Of a DNA stretch of 64,000 nt, positions 57,701-61,379 are shown one piece after another. Each line of letters starts with the position of its first letter. Position 1 is the first letter of the stretch. Origin of the DNA: Trileptium ribeirensis (Eukaryota > Nematoda > Enoplea > Enoplida > Thoracostomopsidae); contig JASANE010029145.1 in the NCBI GenBank assembly GCA_030248225.1, forward strand, positions 1 to 64,000, given 5' to 3'. The notes under the pieces are model-generated. The model saw nothing but the letters and a program-made list of their open reading frames with translations, made no database searches and had not been told where the DNA came from. Position numbers and translations under genes: made by a program.

Positions 57701-57807
57701 GGTATGTCTGGATGTTTCGCGATTATTTGGCGAAAAAGATCGGCGTCGAACGACTGCGACATCCCTCGTTGTCGAGCTTTAACCAAGGGATTTGCTGCGT
57801 TTTTAAA
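642..57807 (-). CDS. SLC4: SLC4 bicarbonate transporter, 14 exons, partial at both ends
   Basis: Spliced model of a plasma-membrane bicarbonate transporter of the SLC4 family. Exons in gene order: 57553-57807, 52742-52882, 48073-48177, 46672-46818, 44629-44750, 43489-43663, 31743-31876, 24668-24887, 21220-21465, 18094-18270, 15858-15971, 13880-14079, 7575-7715, 642-714. They total 2250 nt, exactly 750 codons, with matching phases at all 13 joins. Visible family hallmarks, in order, are [121 protein letters not shown] and EQRVTG. The RIEPP..VPSQEKR join and the SGP/ALKRTG-type linker favour the Na+-coupled NBC/NDCBE branch (inference from remembered family features). The N-terminal cytoplasmic exons and the exons after EQRVTG..KFLK, which should carry the FIPMPVLYG segment and C-tail, are outside the window. 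Introns are 0.8-11.6 kb and full of mobile elements. Confidence 0.95.
1669..2345. repeat. 295-bp tandem repeat, about 2.3 copies
   Basis: tatatagtacatta recurs at 1669 and 1964. The units share cctctgtaaccctgaac.catttcaac, cctaaaaccTGTATAGACTTCTTTCCGCACTGTACGC and tctgtacataaccaaaccatcg. A partial third unit runs from about 2190 to 2345 and starts inside the tagacttctttccgcac block. No coding frame. Confidence 0.88.
4405..6129 (-). pseudogene. piggyBac-type transposase fossil
   Basis: Pieces of a DDE transposase of the piggyBac family, in several frames on the minus strand. It starts at ATG 6129 ([13 protein letters not shown]), followed by an acidic stretch and a basic [20 protein letters not shown] segment near 5790. 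The three catalytic Asp contexts survive: [10 protein letters not shown] (Asp at 5351-5353), [10 protein letters not shown] (5115-5117) and [10 protein letters not shown] (4823-4825). It ends with a cysteine-rich RING-like tail, [10 protein letters not shown].., [17 protein letters not shown], stop at 4405. At least three frameshifts and stops break it, so it is inactive. TTAA-flanked terminal repeats were not found. Confidence 0.9.
7575..7715 (-). CDS. SLC4: SLC4 exon 13 ([19 protein letters not shown])
   Basis: Positions read TC/A + 46 codons + CG/T with its neighbours, acceptor agaatact preceded by ttttag and donor CG/GTAGGT. It encodes [31 protein letters not shown] and FIGV. The usual family residue after GLP is W; here it is Y. 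Phase fits exon 12 (TC/A gives Ser) and exon 14 (CG/T gives Arg). Confidence 0.96.
7918..8040. mobile_element. short TA-flanked element, CAGTACTCGCC family, copy 1
   Basis: TACAGTACTCGCCTTAATT on the left and AAGGCGACAGTCAACTGTGGTGACTGTA on the right form inverted ends. TA at both ends fits a Tc1/mariner or pogo target duplication. The core is AT-rich and non-coding. Confidence 0.7.
9014..9094 (+). repeat. G-rich minisatellite GGGGGGCTACAC
   Basis: Four tandem units of about 20 bp containing GGGGG(G)CTACAC(T/C)T, with spacers such as cagaggttg, tcatgtcg and tcaggtcg. It lies inside the 8501-11057 element. The G runs could form a quadruplex on this strand. Confidence 0.85.
9831..10944. repeat. 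dispersed repeat CTATCGAG..CAGAACGTAG, copy 1
   Basis: Shares its start (actagtaactctatcgagattgcagaacgta), the module accgacaataagtttgccatgcccgaaaaccccc, the stretch aaagaggcatcggcatttatcatttt, the stretch tatggccgatcacacacacag, and the end cactacgtttcacaacgttctga with copies at 14636 and 19393. The ends carry a short inverted match (CAGAACGTAGTGAAG / CAGAACGTTGTGAAACGTAG). In this copy the ccatgcc.gaaaacccccaagtg module is present three times. No open frame of note. Confidence 0.85.
11405..11853. mobile_element. DNA element with TGAGTC.ACTTTAGGTGCGTAC inverted ends
   Basis: Left end tgagtccactttaggtgcgtac; right end gtacgcacctaaagtgactca, almost exact reverse complements. 449 bp, non-coding. 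The next inner sequence (gtggttgttgttt.gtcaaaa) recurs at about 20760 (inverted) and 55140. Confidence 0.85.
12958..13440 (+). repeat. dispersed repeat, copy 1 (CAGTGGTTCTTGA..AACGGACATCGAC)
   Basis: Shares gtcg.tagtgga.ctacattt..gagcgga, aattagctaatta, ggtgcacactctgacatgata, agtttttt, ctcagtggttcttgagatcc, gaacggacatcgac and agacagaaaata.aaacgcttcgct with 56560-56960. A GAAC microsatellite (cgaacgaacgaac) sits at about 13335-13365. Confidence 0.85.
13880..14079 (-). CDS. SLC4: SLC4 exon 12 ([15 protein letters not shown])
   Basis: 66 codons plus two bases, acceptor ctatttacag/CCA and donor TC/GTAAGT. It encodes [36 protein letters not shown] and [15 protein letters not shown]. This is the most strongly conserved block of the membrane domain and identifies the family on its own. 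Confidence 0.98.
14080..15857. other. intron 11 of the SLC4 gene
   Basis: Holds repeat copy 2 at 14636-15424. 14189-14440 is GC-richer with an 82-codon open frame on the plus strand that I do not recognise. 15425-15857 shows nothing. Confidence 0.75.
14636..15424. repeat. dispersed repeat CTATCGAG..CAGAACGTAG, copy 2
   Basis: Starts actagtaacactatcgagtttgcagaacgtag and ends ctacgttctgat. It carries the same internal blocks in the same order as 9831-10944, with two rather than three ccatgcccgaaaacccc modules. Confidence 0.85.
15858..15971 (-). CDS. SLC4: SLC4 exon 11 (VR.IISDFAV helix)
   Basis: 38 codons, phase 0, acceptor aactatag/GTT and donor CGG/GTGAGG. It encodes [20 protein letters not shown], a membrane helix, then [22 protein letters not shown] and PKL.VP..F are conserved across Na+-coupled SLC4 transporters. 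It is too short to stand out as an open frame. Confidence 0.96.
16046..16557. repeat. TCGATCGATT-rich inverted-end repeat
   Basis: Bounded by aataagtgcaaaa and ttgcacttatt. The inside is a ladder of ttTCGATcGATTtcgatt words, with a longer unit (catcaaaattgcaatgtttcgattttttcgattagcgaaatttcgatcg) repeated near 16172 and 16327. A similar, smaller region is at 44268-44466. Confidence 0.85.
16729..16857. mobile_element. CAGTACTCGCC family, copy 2 (worn)
   Basis: Starts gtactcgccataattcac and shares agaagcgagcgaacaaaaac..aaatt and caagcgagcaacgag with the copies at 43706 and 43974. The right end is degraded. Confidence 0.6.
17241..17900. repeat. 226-bp tandem repeat
   Basis: ttcaggttttttt..gtttttctt at 17241 recurs at 17467, and the whole unit (through gtgctaaacataa) is nearly identical. 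A worn partial third unit is seen at about 17820-17900 (acacacctaaatttcaaaacacac). AT-rich; the matching open frames on both strands come only from the repeat. Confidence 0.9.
18094..18270 (-). CDS. SLC4: SLC4 exon 10 (loop end and next TM helix)
   Basis: 59 codons, acceptor gttttttcag/ATA and donor AAA/GTTAGT. It encodes [20 protein letters not shown], one Cys, a hydrophobic helix ([19 protein letters not shown]) and QSSYFPSK. The W....LT..EC..LHG and YFP(T/S)K strings match the family. The longest open frame here is another frame (wrong by one base) with no similarity; the phase of both neighbours selects this one. Confidence 0.93.
18640..18830 (+). repeat. dispersed repeat with AAAATGGGGCGCCCC, copy 1
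   Basis: aaattttgtcaaaatttg, cgttttggcaatgttt.tgacacgatt.ttaaccgtttttctt and aaaatggggcgcccccggtt align with 53270-53480 and with the reverse complement of 47040-47300. Confidence 0.8.
19393..20034. repeat. dispersed repeat CTATCGAG..CAGAACGTAG, copy 3
   Basis: Starts ttactagcaactctatcgagattgcataacgtag and ends ccatacgttctgac. It is the shortest of the three copies, with one ccatgcccgaaaacccc module and a CA run in gatcacacacacacacagacgg. Confidence 0.85.
20354..20806 (-). mobile_element. relative of the TGAGTC element, inverted
   Basis: The reverse complement of the right end reads gagttaattttaagtgcatacaccacgttggttttttgtaaaac. It resembles the left part of the 11405 element (tgagtccactttaggtgcgtacattgtggttgttgttt). 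The other end begins tgcatgagtaaac. Strongly diverged. Confidence 0.5.
21220..21465 (-). CDS. SLC4: SLC4 exon 9 (glycosylated extracellular loop)
   Basis: 82 codons, phase 0, acceptor atatttgcag/GAC and donor GAT/GTGAGT. The protein is hydrophilic and has several N-glycosylation sequons (NGT, NET twice, NHS, NTT, NKT) plus a CSC pair. This fits the large extracellular loop between the fifth and sixth membrane segments of Na+-coupled SLC4 proteins, which is glycosylated and cysteine-bearing. The sequence itself is divergent; phase and order make the assignment firm. Confidence 0.9.
21771..22017. mobile_element. CAGTCACGGAC family, copy 1
   Basis: TACAGTTACGGGCAAAAATAA at the left and TTATTTCCGTCCGTGACTATA at the right form inverted ends with TA flanks. 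The interior is a ladder of AACGAACGTT and GTTCGTTT words, itself nearly palindromic. Confidence 0.8.
22690..23395. repeat. AT-rich TTAAGCAT repeat, interrupted by 22736-22979
   Basis: Dense, irregular repetition of TGCTTAAT, ATTAAGCA and TTTAGCAT in both orientations on both sides of the inserted element, for example ttatgcttaattttac..ttatgcttatgc and ttaatattaagcgttattaatgcttaac. It has high potential for small hairpins and is non-coding. Confidence 0.75.
22736..22979. mobile_element. CAGTACTCGCC family, copy 3, with CGAGCGAGT arrays
   Basis: The clearest member. TACAGTACCCGCCAAAAATG and CATTTTTGGCGAGTACTGTA are near-perfect inverted ends. Inside each end is an array of CTCGCTCGCGACTCGCTCGA words, so the arms pair over about 90 bp around a short AT-rich centre (ttctattaatttaaatag). 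No coding capacity. TA ends suggest a Tc1/mariner or pogo-type MITE. Confidence 0.88.
24241..24413. mobile_element. CAGTCACGGAC family, copy 2
   Basis: TACAGTCAGGCTCAGAAATAA left, TTAATTTCTGAGCTTGA right. The interior repeats TTTTTCGCG and TTCGCGAA words in both orientations. Confidence 0.7.
24668..24887 (-). CDS. SLC4: SLC4 exon 8 (VATDAS / YITRFTEE)
   Basis: One base plus 73 codons, acceptor ggtattttag/A and donor GAG/GTAAGA. It encodes [38 protein letters not shown] and EAFKKLF. The [16 protein letters not shown] segment is a hallmark of the Na+-coupled branch. EAFKKLF occupies the place of the lysine-rich DIDS-sensitive motif of NBCe1 (comparison from memory). Confidence 0.97.
25007..27064. 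mobile_element. non-coding DNA element with TGGGTCATTTCACG ends, copy 2
   Basis: Left end TGGGTCATTTCACGCGACCA; the reverse complement of the right end is TGGGTCATTTCACGCTACGA. This is the best-preserved copy. Several C or G runs of 6-13 bases sit next to GAC/GTC (25032-25046, 25908-25918, 26423-26435, 26546-26553). It contains an internal near-duplication (26329-26440 and 26443-26560, about 120 bp). No transposase frame. Confidence 0.88.
27809..27950. mobile_element. CAGTCACGGAC family, copy 3
   Basis: CTAGTCACGCACAGAAATAAAAA left, TTGCTTTTATTCCTGGGCGTGACTGT right, as inverted ends. The interior has TTCGCGAA and AATTGCTATTCG words as in copy 2. Confidence 0.75.
28670..30707 (+). pseudogene. 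non-LTR retrotransposon (LINE) fossil: endonuclease and reverse transcriptase
   Basis: The order is as in a LINE ORF2. First come endonuclease remnants with [11 protein letters not shown] (28700-28732) and [17 protein letters not shown] (about 28836). Next is a linker with ARWLDAP and [15 protein letters not shown] (about 29370-29560). Reverse transcriptase pieces follow: [25 protein letters not shown], motif [13 protein letters not shown] (about 30023), SGVRQGSIL, and motif [11 protein letters not shown] (YADD at 30323-30334). A C-terminal piece with [10 protein letters not shown] and [13 protein letters not shown] is last. Many frameshifts and stops; no ORF1 or poly-A tail seen. It resembles RTE-like elements, but the clade is a guess. 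Antisense to the transporter gene. Confidence 0.88.
30708..31095. repeat. 198-bp tandem duplication
   Basis: ctactcagcaacactgtagc at 30708 recurs at 30906, and almost the whole unit is identical (a few substitutions, a short deletion near the end of the second copy). The first unit begins where LINE similarity ends. The high identity suggests a recent event. Confidence 0.93.
31743..31876 (-). CDS. SLC4: SLC4 exon 7 ([13 protein letters not shown])
   Basis: 44 codons plus two bases, acceptor ttttttttcag/GCT and donor GT/GTAAGT. It encodes [11 protein letters not shown], then [19 protein letters not shown]. In the family the QPL.I.GSTGP segment forms the unwound half-helix that lines the anion site of the core domain. 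Intact and well spliced. Confidence 0.97.
32630..33130 (+). other. GC-rich open stretch, possible 5' part of a retroelement
   Basis: A GC-rich block (32636-32790) precedes an ATG at 32805 reading [14 protein letters not shown], then a second open stretch to 33123 with [13 protein letters not shown]. The layout (GC-rich leader, short basic start) resembles the 5' end of a LINE, but no domain is visible. I do not recognise the product. Confidence 0.25.
33183..33234. repeat. perfect 22-bp hairpin, 8-nt loop
   Basis: catttctgccccgcatttca at the left arm (33183-33204) is the exact reverse complement of 33213-33234. The loop is cagagtaa. A/T tracts on either side (aaaaac..tttttc) could lengthen the stem with a small bulge. 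It may be the core of a worn inverted-repeat element or a hairpin RNA precursor. Confidence 0.93.
33330..34100 (-). pseudogene. LINE fossil: RNase H end and C-terminal zinc-knuckle region
   Basis: On the minus strand an RNase H C-terminus is readable, [20 protein letters not shown] (about 33950-33890). Downstream is [20 protein letters not shown] followed by LCG, a stop, and [13 protein letters not shown] (about 33670-33545). This has the usual layout of the C-terminal cysteine/histidine region of I- or Jockey-like LINEs. Frameshifts and stops throughout; the reverse transcriptase part is absent. Sense to the transporter gene. Confidence 0.8.
34921..35357 (+). pseudogene. PWWP-like reading frame, one frameshift
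   Basis: After tctaatttcag the frame runs to ATG 34957 ([11 protein letters not shown]) and on through [20 protein letters not shown], stopping at 35103. In the next frame, from about 35094, it continues [31 protein letters not shown], a mixed helix-like part with [20 protein letters not shown], and a stop after NKFSAKLN at 35357. The K.G.YYPA(V), aromatic-rich WF..SWT and IPF order resembles a PWWP/Tudor-type chromatin reader fold, with YYPA in place of PWWP. One indel joins the parts. It could be a retrocopy, a captured gene in a mobile element, or an exon of a real gene with the break bridged by an unseen splice. Confidence 0.4.
36507..36746 (+). other. acidic Ser/Asp/Glu-rich frame upstream of the BEL/Pao pol
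   Basis: Open frame, possibly starting after tttatttccag at 36529, with [34 protein letters not shown] and a basic [12 protein letters not shown] end that could be a nuclear signal. It overlaps the start of the retroelement frame. It does not look like a Gag protein. It may be a different gene piece truncated by the insertion. Confidence 0.35.
36715..40907 (+). pseudogene. BEL/Pao LTR retrotransposon pol region 1
   Basis: Pol domains in BEL/Pao order. An aspartic protease (DUF1758-like) comes first, with [13 protein letters not shown] (catalytic DSG at 36742-36750). After a frameshift near 37035 is [10 protein letters not shown], then reverse transcriptase with [22 protein letters not shown] and YVDN at 38045-38056. 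An RNase H-like part with AFSDAS follows, and a frameshift near 38690 plus a stop at 38817. The integrase has a zinc region ([14 protein letters not shown], about 39612-39720) and a DDE core: Asp 39807, Asp 39993, Glu 40146. A DUF5641-like C-terminus ends at 40907. The integrase frame (39576-40907) is intact for 443 codons. Gag is missing and no LTR pair is visible. Antisense to the transporter gene. Confidence 0.93.
41395..41665 (-). other. acidic minus-strand frames near a possible acceptor
   Basis: On the minus strand, after gacgtag, the frame reads [20 protein letters not shown] to a stop. In another frame it continues [20 protein letters not shown] and ends EKDDSNT with a stop near 41395. 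The composition resembles the acidic frame at 36507. It may be a broken piece of an unknown gene or element. Confidence 0.25.
41812..43367. mobile_element. non-coding DNA element with TGGGTCATTTCACG ends, copy 3, left end missing
   Basis: Follows 25032-27064 almost from end to end: gggggggtaaaactggatattttgg, the C runs before GACC (42166, 42344, 42509, 42661, 42824), and an end reading catcgtagcgtgaaataaccc. The left inverted end is absent, so it was truncated or joined to other DNA at about 41812. Confidence 0.85.
43489..43663 (-). CDS. SLC4: SLC4 exon 6 (FGGLI..IKRK and TM1)
   Basis: One base plus 58 codons, acceptor tgtttttag/G and donor ATG/GTAATT. It encodes [27 protein letters not shown], a hydrophobic first transmembrane helix, and [12 protein letters not shown]. 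These strings are diagnostic for the start of the SLC4 membrane domain. A short inverted-repeat element starts 42 bp upstream of the acceptor (43706-43876). Confidence 0.97.
43706..43876. mobile_element. CAGTACTCGCC family, copy 4, beside exon 6
   Basis: TATAGTACTCGCCGCAATTATT left and GCCAGTACTGTA right. The interior has gagcgagcaagtaacc and aacaagcgagcg words. It begins 42 bp upstream of the exon 6 acceptor. Confidence 0.8.
43974..44119. mobile_element. CAGTACTCGCC family, copy 5
   Basis: TACAGTGGTCGCCACAATAATTGACTGTCGCC left and GGCGTGTGCTGTA right. It shares aagaagcgagcgaacaaaaacga with copy 2. Only 97 bp from copy 4. Confidence 0.75.
44268..44466. repeat. TCGAT-rich repeat, second locus
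   Basis: aatcgaaaacgatcgaaattgaaatcgatgg and related words, ending ttcaatcgattattttgcactta. It resembles 16046-16557, including the ttgcactta end, but is shorter. Confidence 0.75.
44629..44750 (-). CDS. SLC4: SLC4 exon 5 (acidic linker before TM1)
   Basis: 40 codons plus two bases, acceptor tattctag/GAA and donor AA/GTGGGT. It encodes [20 protein letters not shown], a run of Asp, His and Gly, and ends [10 protein letters not shown] across the splice. This linker between the cytoplasmic domain and TM1 is variable in the family, but its EKR start and P.L.RTG(K/R) end are conserved. The Asp/His-rich core could bind metal ions; that is only a guess from composition. Confidence 0.93.
44751..46671. 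other. intron 4 of the SLC4 gene
   Basis: AT-rich. Carries a worn tandem repeat at 45060-45440. The rest (45450-46671) has frames rich in Lys, Asn and Ile but no product I recognise. Confidence 0.75.
45060..45440. repeat. worn tandem repeat of about 160-180 bp
   Basis: cctgcaatgcctataacgta (45073), tctgcgatgcttataacgta (45234) and tttgcagcgtatataatat (45416) mark successive units. Each also has a gtgacata block (gcgtgacatagcatataaaattgg, tgtgacatatagtatacataaaactgg). Diverged. Confidence 0.7.
46672..46818 (-). CDS. SLC4: SLC4 exon 4 (VLPPGEWDP block)
   Basis: 49 codons, phase 0, acceptor ttgttttag/GTA and donor CAG/GTAGGG. It encodes [36 protein letters not shown] and [11 protein letters not shown]. 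This is one of the most conserved stretches of the SLC4 cytoplasmic domain. The VPSQ end followed by EKR in the next exon is typical of NBC/NDCBE proteins. Confidence 0.97.
46819..48072. other. intron 3 of the SLC4 gene
   Basis: Contains an inverted copy of the GGGGCGCCCC repeat (47040-47300). 47310-48072 shows nothing recognisable. Confidence 0.75.
47040..47300 (-). repeat. dispersed repeat with AAAATGGGGCGCCCC, copy 2
   Basis: The reverse complement contains atcaaaatttgtactagaat, gaagccaaaaat, ttttaaccgttttgctttggcaaaatg and gcaaaattttaacgaatggagagccca, all shared with 53270-53480. An internal palindrome cccctgtttccgaaacaggg is at about 47099. Confidence 0.82.
48073..48177 (-). CDS. SLC4: SLC4 exon 3 (cytoplasmic domain, LLGPPG)
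   Basis: 35 codons, phase 0 at both ends, acceptor ttttattttag/GTG and donor GAT/GTATGA. It encodes [16 protein letters not shown] then [15 protein letters not shown], matching the VP.PTRF.F.LLGP..K..QYHEIGRS.ATLM.DE block of the family. A short inverted-repeat element (48239-48413) lies only 61 bp upstream of its acceptor, near where the branch point should be. Confidence 0.96.
48239..48413. mobile_element. CAGTACTCGCC family, copy 6, beside exon 3
   Basis: TACAGTACTCGCCAAAAATGACAATCGC left and GCGACAGTCATTTTTCGCGGGTATTGTA right. The arms contain CGAGCGAGTCGCGAGCGAGTGG words and the centre is AT-rich. It starts 62 bp from the exon 3 acceptor. Confidence 0.88.
48912..51907 (+). pseudogene. 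BEL/Pao LTR retrotransposon 2: gag and partial pol
   Basis: A second, different BEL/Pao element. The Gag part (DUF1759-like) has [20 protein letters not shown], a frameshift near 49085, then [20 protein letters not shown]. Three C-x2-C-x3/4-H-x4-C knuckles ([41 protein letters not shown]) lie in 49655-49850. The protease catalytic part is lost in a deletion near 49980-50030; only [12 protein letters not shown] remains. Reverse transcriptase follows with [11 protein letters not shown] and [10 protein letters not shown], a frameshift near 50980, then YADN at 51143-51154 and [16 protein letters not shown]. It breaks off at 51907 with no integrase. No LTR pair seen. Antisense to the transporter gene. 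Confidence 0.92.
52742..52882 (-). CDS. SLC4: SLC4 exon 2 (cytoplasmic domain, KKIPPG motif)
   Basis: 47 codons, phase 0 at both ends, acceptor atatttcag/GGC and donor GAG/GTAATC. It encodes [20 protein letters not shown] then [16 protein letters not shown]. The KKIPPG(S/A)E.(S/C)NVLVG and LLGDLTE strings are signatures of the soluble N-terminal domain of Na+-coupled SLC4 transporters. That domain forms dimers and binds regulators on the cytoplasmic side (known of the family). Confidence 0.95.
53270..53480 (+). repeat. dispersed repeat with AAAATGGGGCGCCCC, copy 3
   Basis: atcaaagtttgtactaaaat, gaagccaaaaat, ccattttggcagtgtttctgacacgatttttaactgttttt, ggcaaaatggggcgcccctgg and gcaaaattttcagcgaatggagagccca. 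The fullest copy of the family. Confidence 0.85.
54111..54225. repeat. 61-bp tandem duplication
   Basis: agtcggtctgcatatatatc at 54111 recurs at 54172, followed in both by acatgaaacatgatagt.gctagg and gatggtca. Two nearly identical units. Confidence 0.92.
55127..55520 (+). mobile_element. relative of the TGAGTC element, second copy
   Basis: cgattttaagtatgtacaccgtggttgttgttttatcaaaatcg resembles the left part of the 11405 element. The right border is unclear. Confidence 0.45.
55706..55890. mobile_element. CAGTCACGGAC family, copy 4
   Basis: ACAGTCACGGACAAAGTACATG left, CTCACTTTTGTCCGTGGCTGT right, as inverted ends. The interior has GACGAACGCAATTT and GCGTCCGTCTTTTGCG words in opposite orientation. 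Confidence 0.82.
56560..56965 (+). repeat. dispersed repeat, copy 2 (CAGTGGTTCTTGA..AACGGACATCGAC)
   Basis: Aligns with 12958-13440: cgaccagtcgtagtggaactacattt, aattagctaattagc, caggtgcacatcctcacatgataagc, ttcagtggttcttgaaatcc, gacgaacggacatcgac and acagaaaatacaaacgcttcgct. Confidence 0.85.
57231..57340. mobile_element. CAGTACTCGCC family, copy 7 (short)
   Basis: CAGTACTCGCCGGAACAATGAG left and GCCGAGTAGTACTGC right. The interior has lost the CGAGCGAGT arrays. Confidence 0.6.
57390..57520. mobile_element. CAGTCACGGAC family, copy 5, beside exon 1
   Basis: ACTACGGACAAACATAAAAGCAAATT left, AATTTGCTTTTAGTTTTGTC right. The interior has ttttcgcg words. It ends about 32 bp from the weak donor of exon 1 (GTTTGT at 57552). 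Confidence 0.7.
57553..57807 (-). CDS. SLC4: SLC4 exon 1 of 14 visible (variable cytoplasmic region)
   Basis: 85 codons, in frame with the next exon. The protein is basic and serine-rich ([37 protein letters not shown]). This suits the poorly conserved N-terminal cytoplasmic stretch just before the KKIPPG motif of Na+-coupled SLC4 proteins. The acceptor is taken at gtgttttag/TTTAAAAACG; a second AG 13 nt further in (acgcag/CAAATCC) cannot be excluded. The donor ATG/GTTTGT is weak. This is the least certain exon: its place rests on open frame, phase fit and position rather than on conserved residues. Confidence 0.7.
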
Positions 57808-59977
57808 CTAAAACACATACCTGCACGATAAGTACATTATTATATAAATTTATTGAAAATATACTTTTTCAAGACAAGCTTTTAATTACATAGATGTAAA
57901 TCGGCAAACAGAAAGCATGCATTCTAACTAAAACGTGAAATTAAATCCTTTATAAACAGTTATGTTACATGGACATTAGATGCACATGCATGAACATGTC
58001 GATAGCATTATTGCTTGAACATTATACTTGTACGAAAAACAGTTAGTGTTCGTGGTAAGATTGTCAACTAGTATATACTATTGCATTATCTATATAGATT
58101 TGTATCTAGAAAGTATTCAAACTTCCAAAAAATAATACATCACAATCCATATTTTGCTGTTTTCCCAAATGAGAGCTGAAGCAAAAAGCTGAATTATACT
58201 CATCGCAATAATTGGAAACAAAAGTATTTGTTTGCCATACAATAATAGTGTAGTTCGCTATTTATAATATTGTTACTTAATGCGTTCAAATTTTTAGCTC
58301 GCTTTTTAAAAATAAATTCCAAGTCCGATCAGGGATAGGTAATTTGATTAAGGTGATTTATGCGATGTGCAAATCAAATACTATATTTTTTAACAATTTA
58401 GAGCACGATGGTTCAATAATTCCAGATTATCATGCATAACGTTATACCATAATCTCCACAACATCATATTCGGGAAACCACACAAAGTTGGCACCGATTG
58501 CAAGGTACAATCACTATTGCCGCTATTTTTATTTCAAACAAATTCAGCTTGATATTAGCCTAAAATATTACAATTTTCATAAAGTCTGGATTTTCCACTG
58601 GCCGAAAAAATGTGAGGAATTTCCGTGGGGGCCTCCTTATACGCTTTGTCAGGGGAAAATCTTGAGTAGAAATTTCAACTTGTTGCCCATGTTTTTGACA
58701 TATTTTTGGAATTTTTGCTATATGTGTTCATTTTCGGTACTGATTGTATTATTATTATTATGGGCATTAATTGTGTTATTAAATCACACAGAGGCCACTA
58801 ACAATAATCTTTCCACACCTCTTACTGTCATTAGAACGAACATGGGTCTTTTGGCGAGCGGGATTGAGAAAAACCGGGCAGGGGAATTCCCACTAGCCCC
58901 ATAACGGAGAGGCCAGAAGACACAAACTTATTTAAACAATCTATTGTGAATTTTCAAAGAACTTATAAGCCTACATTATGGATTTCATATTGCCAATAAT
59001 ATATTTAACCATACCATAGATTGCATATTATAGCCTTGAATACAGATTATGCCATTCTACCGAAATTAAAATAAGCAATTAAAATTGTACAATTTAGCTC
59101 TAAAATCATTTAGACCATTGGTAACTAAAAAACTGGAAAAAATTTTGTCATAAAAATGGTCATTCCAGCGCATCGAGATGAGTCGAACGATACTAAAATT
59201 ATCTTCAAATTTGACCAATTTCGGGTTGGTTGCGGCCAACGGAAAAGACCCAACAAAGCAACAAATACAATTCATGTATGTATATATATTTTTGTATATA
59301 TAAATTAGACGAATTTTTAATGTAAGTTCCTTAGATTGAGATTAGAACACTCTGACGTAACTCTTGCTTTCTTTTTACTAGACAAAGATTAAAAAAATTC
59401 TTAGCGAAAAGGAGGGCTAGACCCATAGACTCCCTGCCTACGCCCTTGCTTCCAGCTGATTTCGTTTCGGCTACTCTTTTTAAAAATATTGGACACCGAA
59501 AGACTCTTTTTATGGTGCTACTGACTAGAAACTAACATTGGCTATTATCAATATGCAGTCGGTAGTCGGCTACCTTAAACCATGTATAGCTCCTTAATCT
59601 ACTTACATACCGCTATTTTAGAACTGTAGTGGCTAAAAGAAATCCCACACTACGAATAGTTTATACAGAATAATTTCTGAAAAAAAGAAGATTAAAGTAA
59701 CAAAAAACACTCGATTAAAAATTTAAATGCTGAAAGGTACAACATTTCACCAAAATCACAGCAAACCGATCAAATAATGTAGGGGTAACGAAAATACCAA
59801 AACTAAATAAAATATATAAATGTTATGTGGTTAAAACTAACTAAAAATCAAGGCACCTATTTCTGCACAGTAGGCAGTTGCATGAGTGTGCAGTTTATAG
59901 CAGCTAACTATGTACACATGAGCAATCAGTATTTCAAAAAGGTATACCAGAATGATTATACATCTGAACAAACTTTA

Positions 59978-60232
59978 TACAGTACTCGCCAAAATGACTG
60001 TCGCGAGAGAGTTGCGTGAAAGTTATTTGGTCTAAAATTAGGCAGGTCACGAGCTCTTCAAAATTATTATAACTTCATCAGTTTATTTTTGCACGTTTGT
60101 CAGCAAAACGTGGAGGTAGTACCCCCAACCCCTTTCTTGCAAAACATGTTATTATTAAATTTAATGGTTTCGAGTGAACCATTCGCTCGCGGTTAGCTCG
60201 GAATGCTACAGCAATTTAATGTGAGTACTGCA
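59978..60232. mobile_element. CAGTACTCGCC family, copy 8
   Basis: TACAGTACTCGCCAAAATGACTGTCGCGAGAG left and GTGAGTACTGCA right. The middle is enlarged and diverged. Confidence 0.65.
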
Positions 60233-60529
60233 ATTGCTGGCTCGCGAAAAGTAACGAAGCAAGCGCGTCTCGTTTTCGCTCAGTAACTATTGCAAGGTTC
60301 TAAATTCAACTTCTTGATTGCCTTAAAATCCCAGAACAATGATACACCGGTAATACATTATTGCAAAGTAATTGCGAGTTTCATCATATATTAAAATTGT
60401 AGGATGCTTCGTTTCATGCTCCAATGATTAAAAAGATGAAAATTTTTTTGAATTTATAAATCACAATTTTTTAATATTTCCCGCATGAAAATAATAATGT
60501 ATTTCGTACTATGTTGAATAAACTTTTGC

Positions 60530-60600
60530 GCGGCTGCGGATTGAACCTGGATTGTTTTGGTAAGAGCCTTGTACGTTAGCCACTACACTGCTGAGGAGCT
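60530..60600 (-). repeat. tRNA-like sequence (SINE head or tRNA pseudogene)
   Basis: On the minus strand an A-box-like TGTAGTGGCTAACG (60586-60573) and a B-box-like GGTTCAATCC (60547-60538) are spaced nearly as in a tRNA, with flanking gctcctcagcag and gcagccgcgc. The stems do not pair well enough for a working tRNA. A tRNA-derived SINE is the most likely source. Confidence 0.4.
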
Positions 60601-61379
60601 GTTGTTCACTACACAAACGTCAGCTCACCTGCAAACATACCTCGCAAACGAACGAACAACGCACGCGCAAACGTACGCCAGCGACAAACTCTGTTAGCGC
60701 ATCGCGTCGTAATGCACGCTGGCACATATGTTTGACTCTATGCGGGAGAGGGTTAAAGAAAAAGCATGCGTCATTTTGCAATTTGCAGGTCCATAGCGTT
60801 TGACATATTTAATGTGTATCCCCAAATAACACAATTTCACCATTATGTCCTACTCAACAGCTTCGAAAATCTCAACAACCACTCTACATAGCGCTCTGTT
60901 TACAATTGAAAAATGGACAAAATTAGGCTTTGAACCCAAAAGTTCACCTTTAGCCCCACACACTGACATCTCGGTAGGGTTAGTCCTCGTTTTTTCTTTT
61001 TTTTTTGGGGGGGGCACGAATCTAGGGCACCCACCACCACCCATCGAGCTGGGACTGGCCCAATAGTAGGGCGGCGGCGCTGAAAAAGGGACTGCCTCCA
61101 GTCCAACTGGAAGCACAAATTTTGTGGTTTATCATGTTATATTAAATTCCATTCATAATGTATGTCGTATATTTATCAGTTTTAAACGCCTGGTTGTCAC
61201 CAAGAGTAAGCTGTATACCTTAAATTTGAAGTCATGCATTTCATAGTTTAGTAAACGGGGTTCGAAAACAGACAGTCATTTAACATGGACGCAGCCGTGA
61301 CATTTTGGGAAAACGTTTGCCCAAACTGGTTGGTGATAATTCCTGTTTCGCGTCCAACTAGTCCCGACAAGCCAATTTT

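Noticed and set aside
58488..58904. 138-codon plus-strand frame with hydrophobic Leu runs
   Set aside because: AT-rich composition, no domain, no splice context and no support beyond length.
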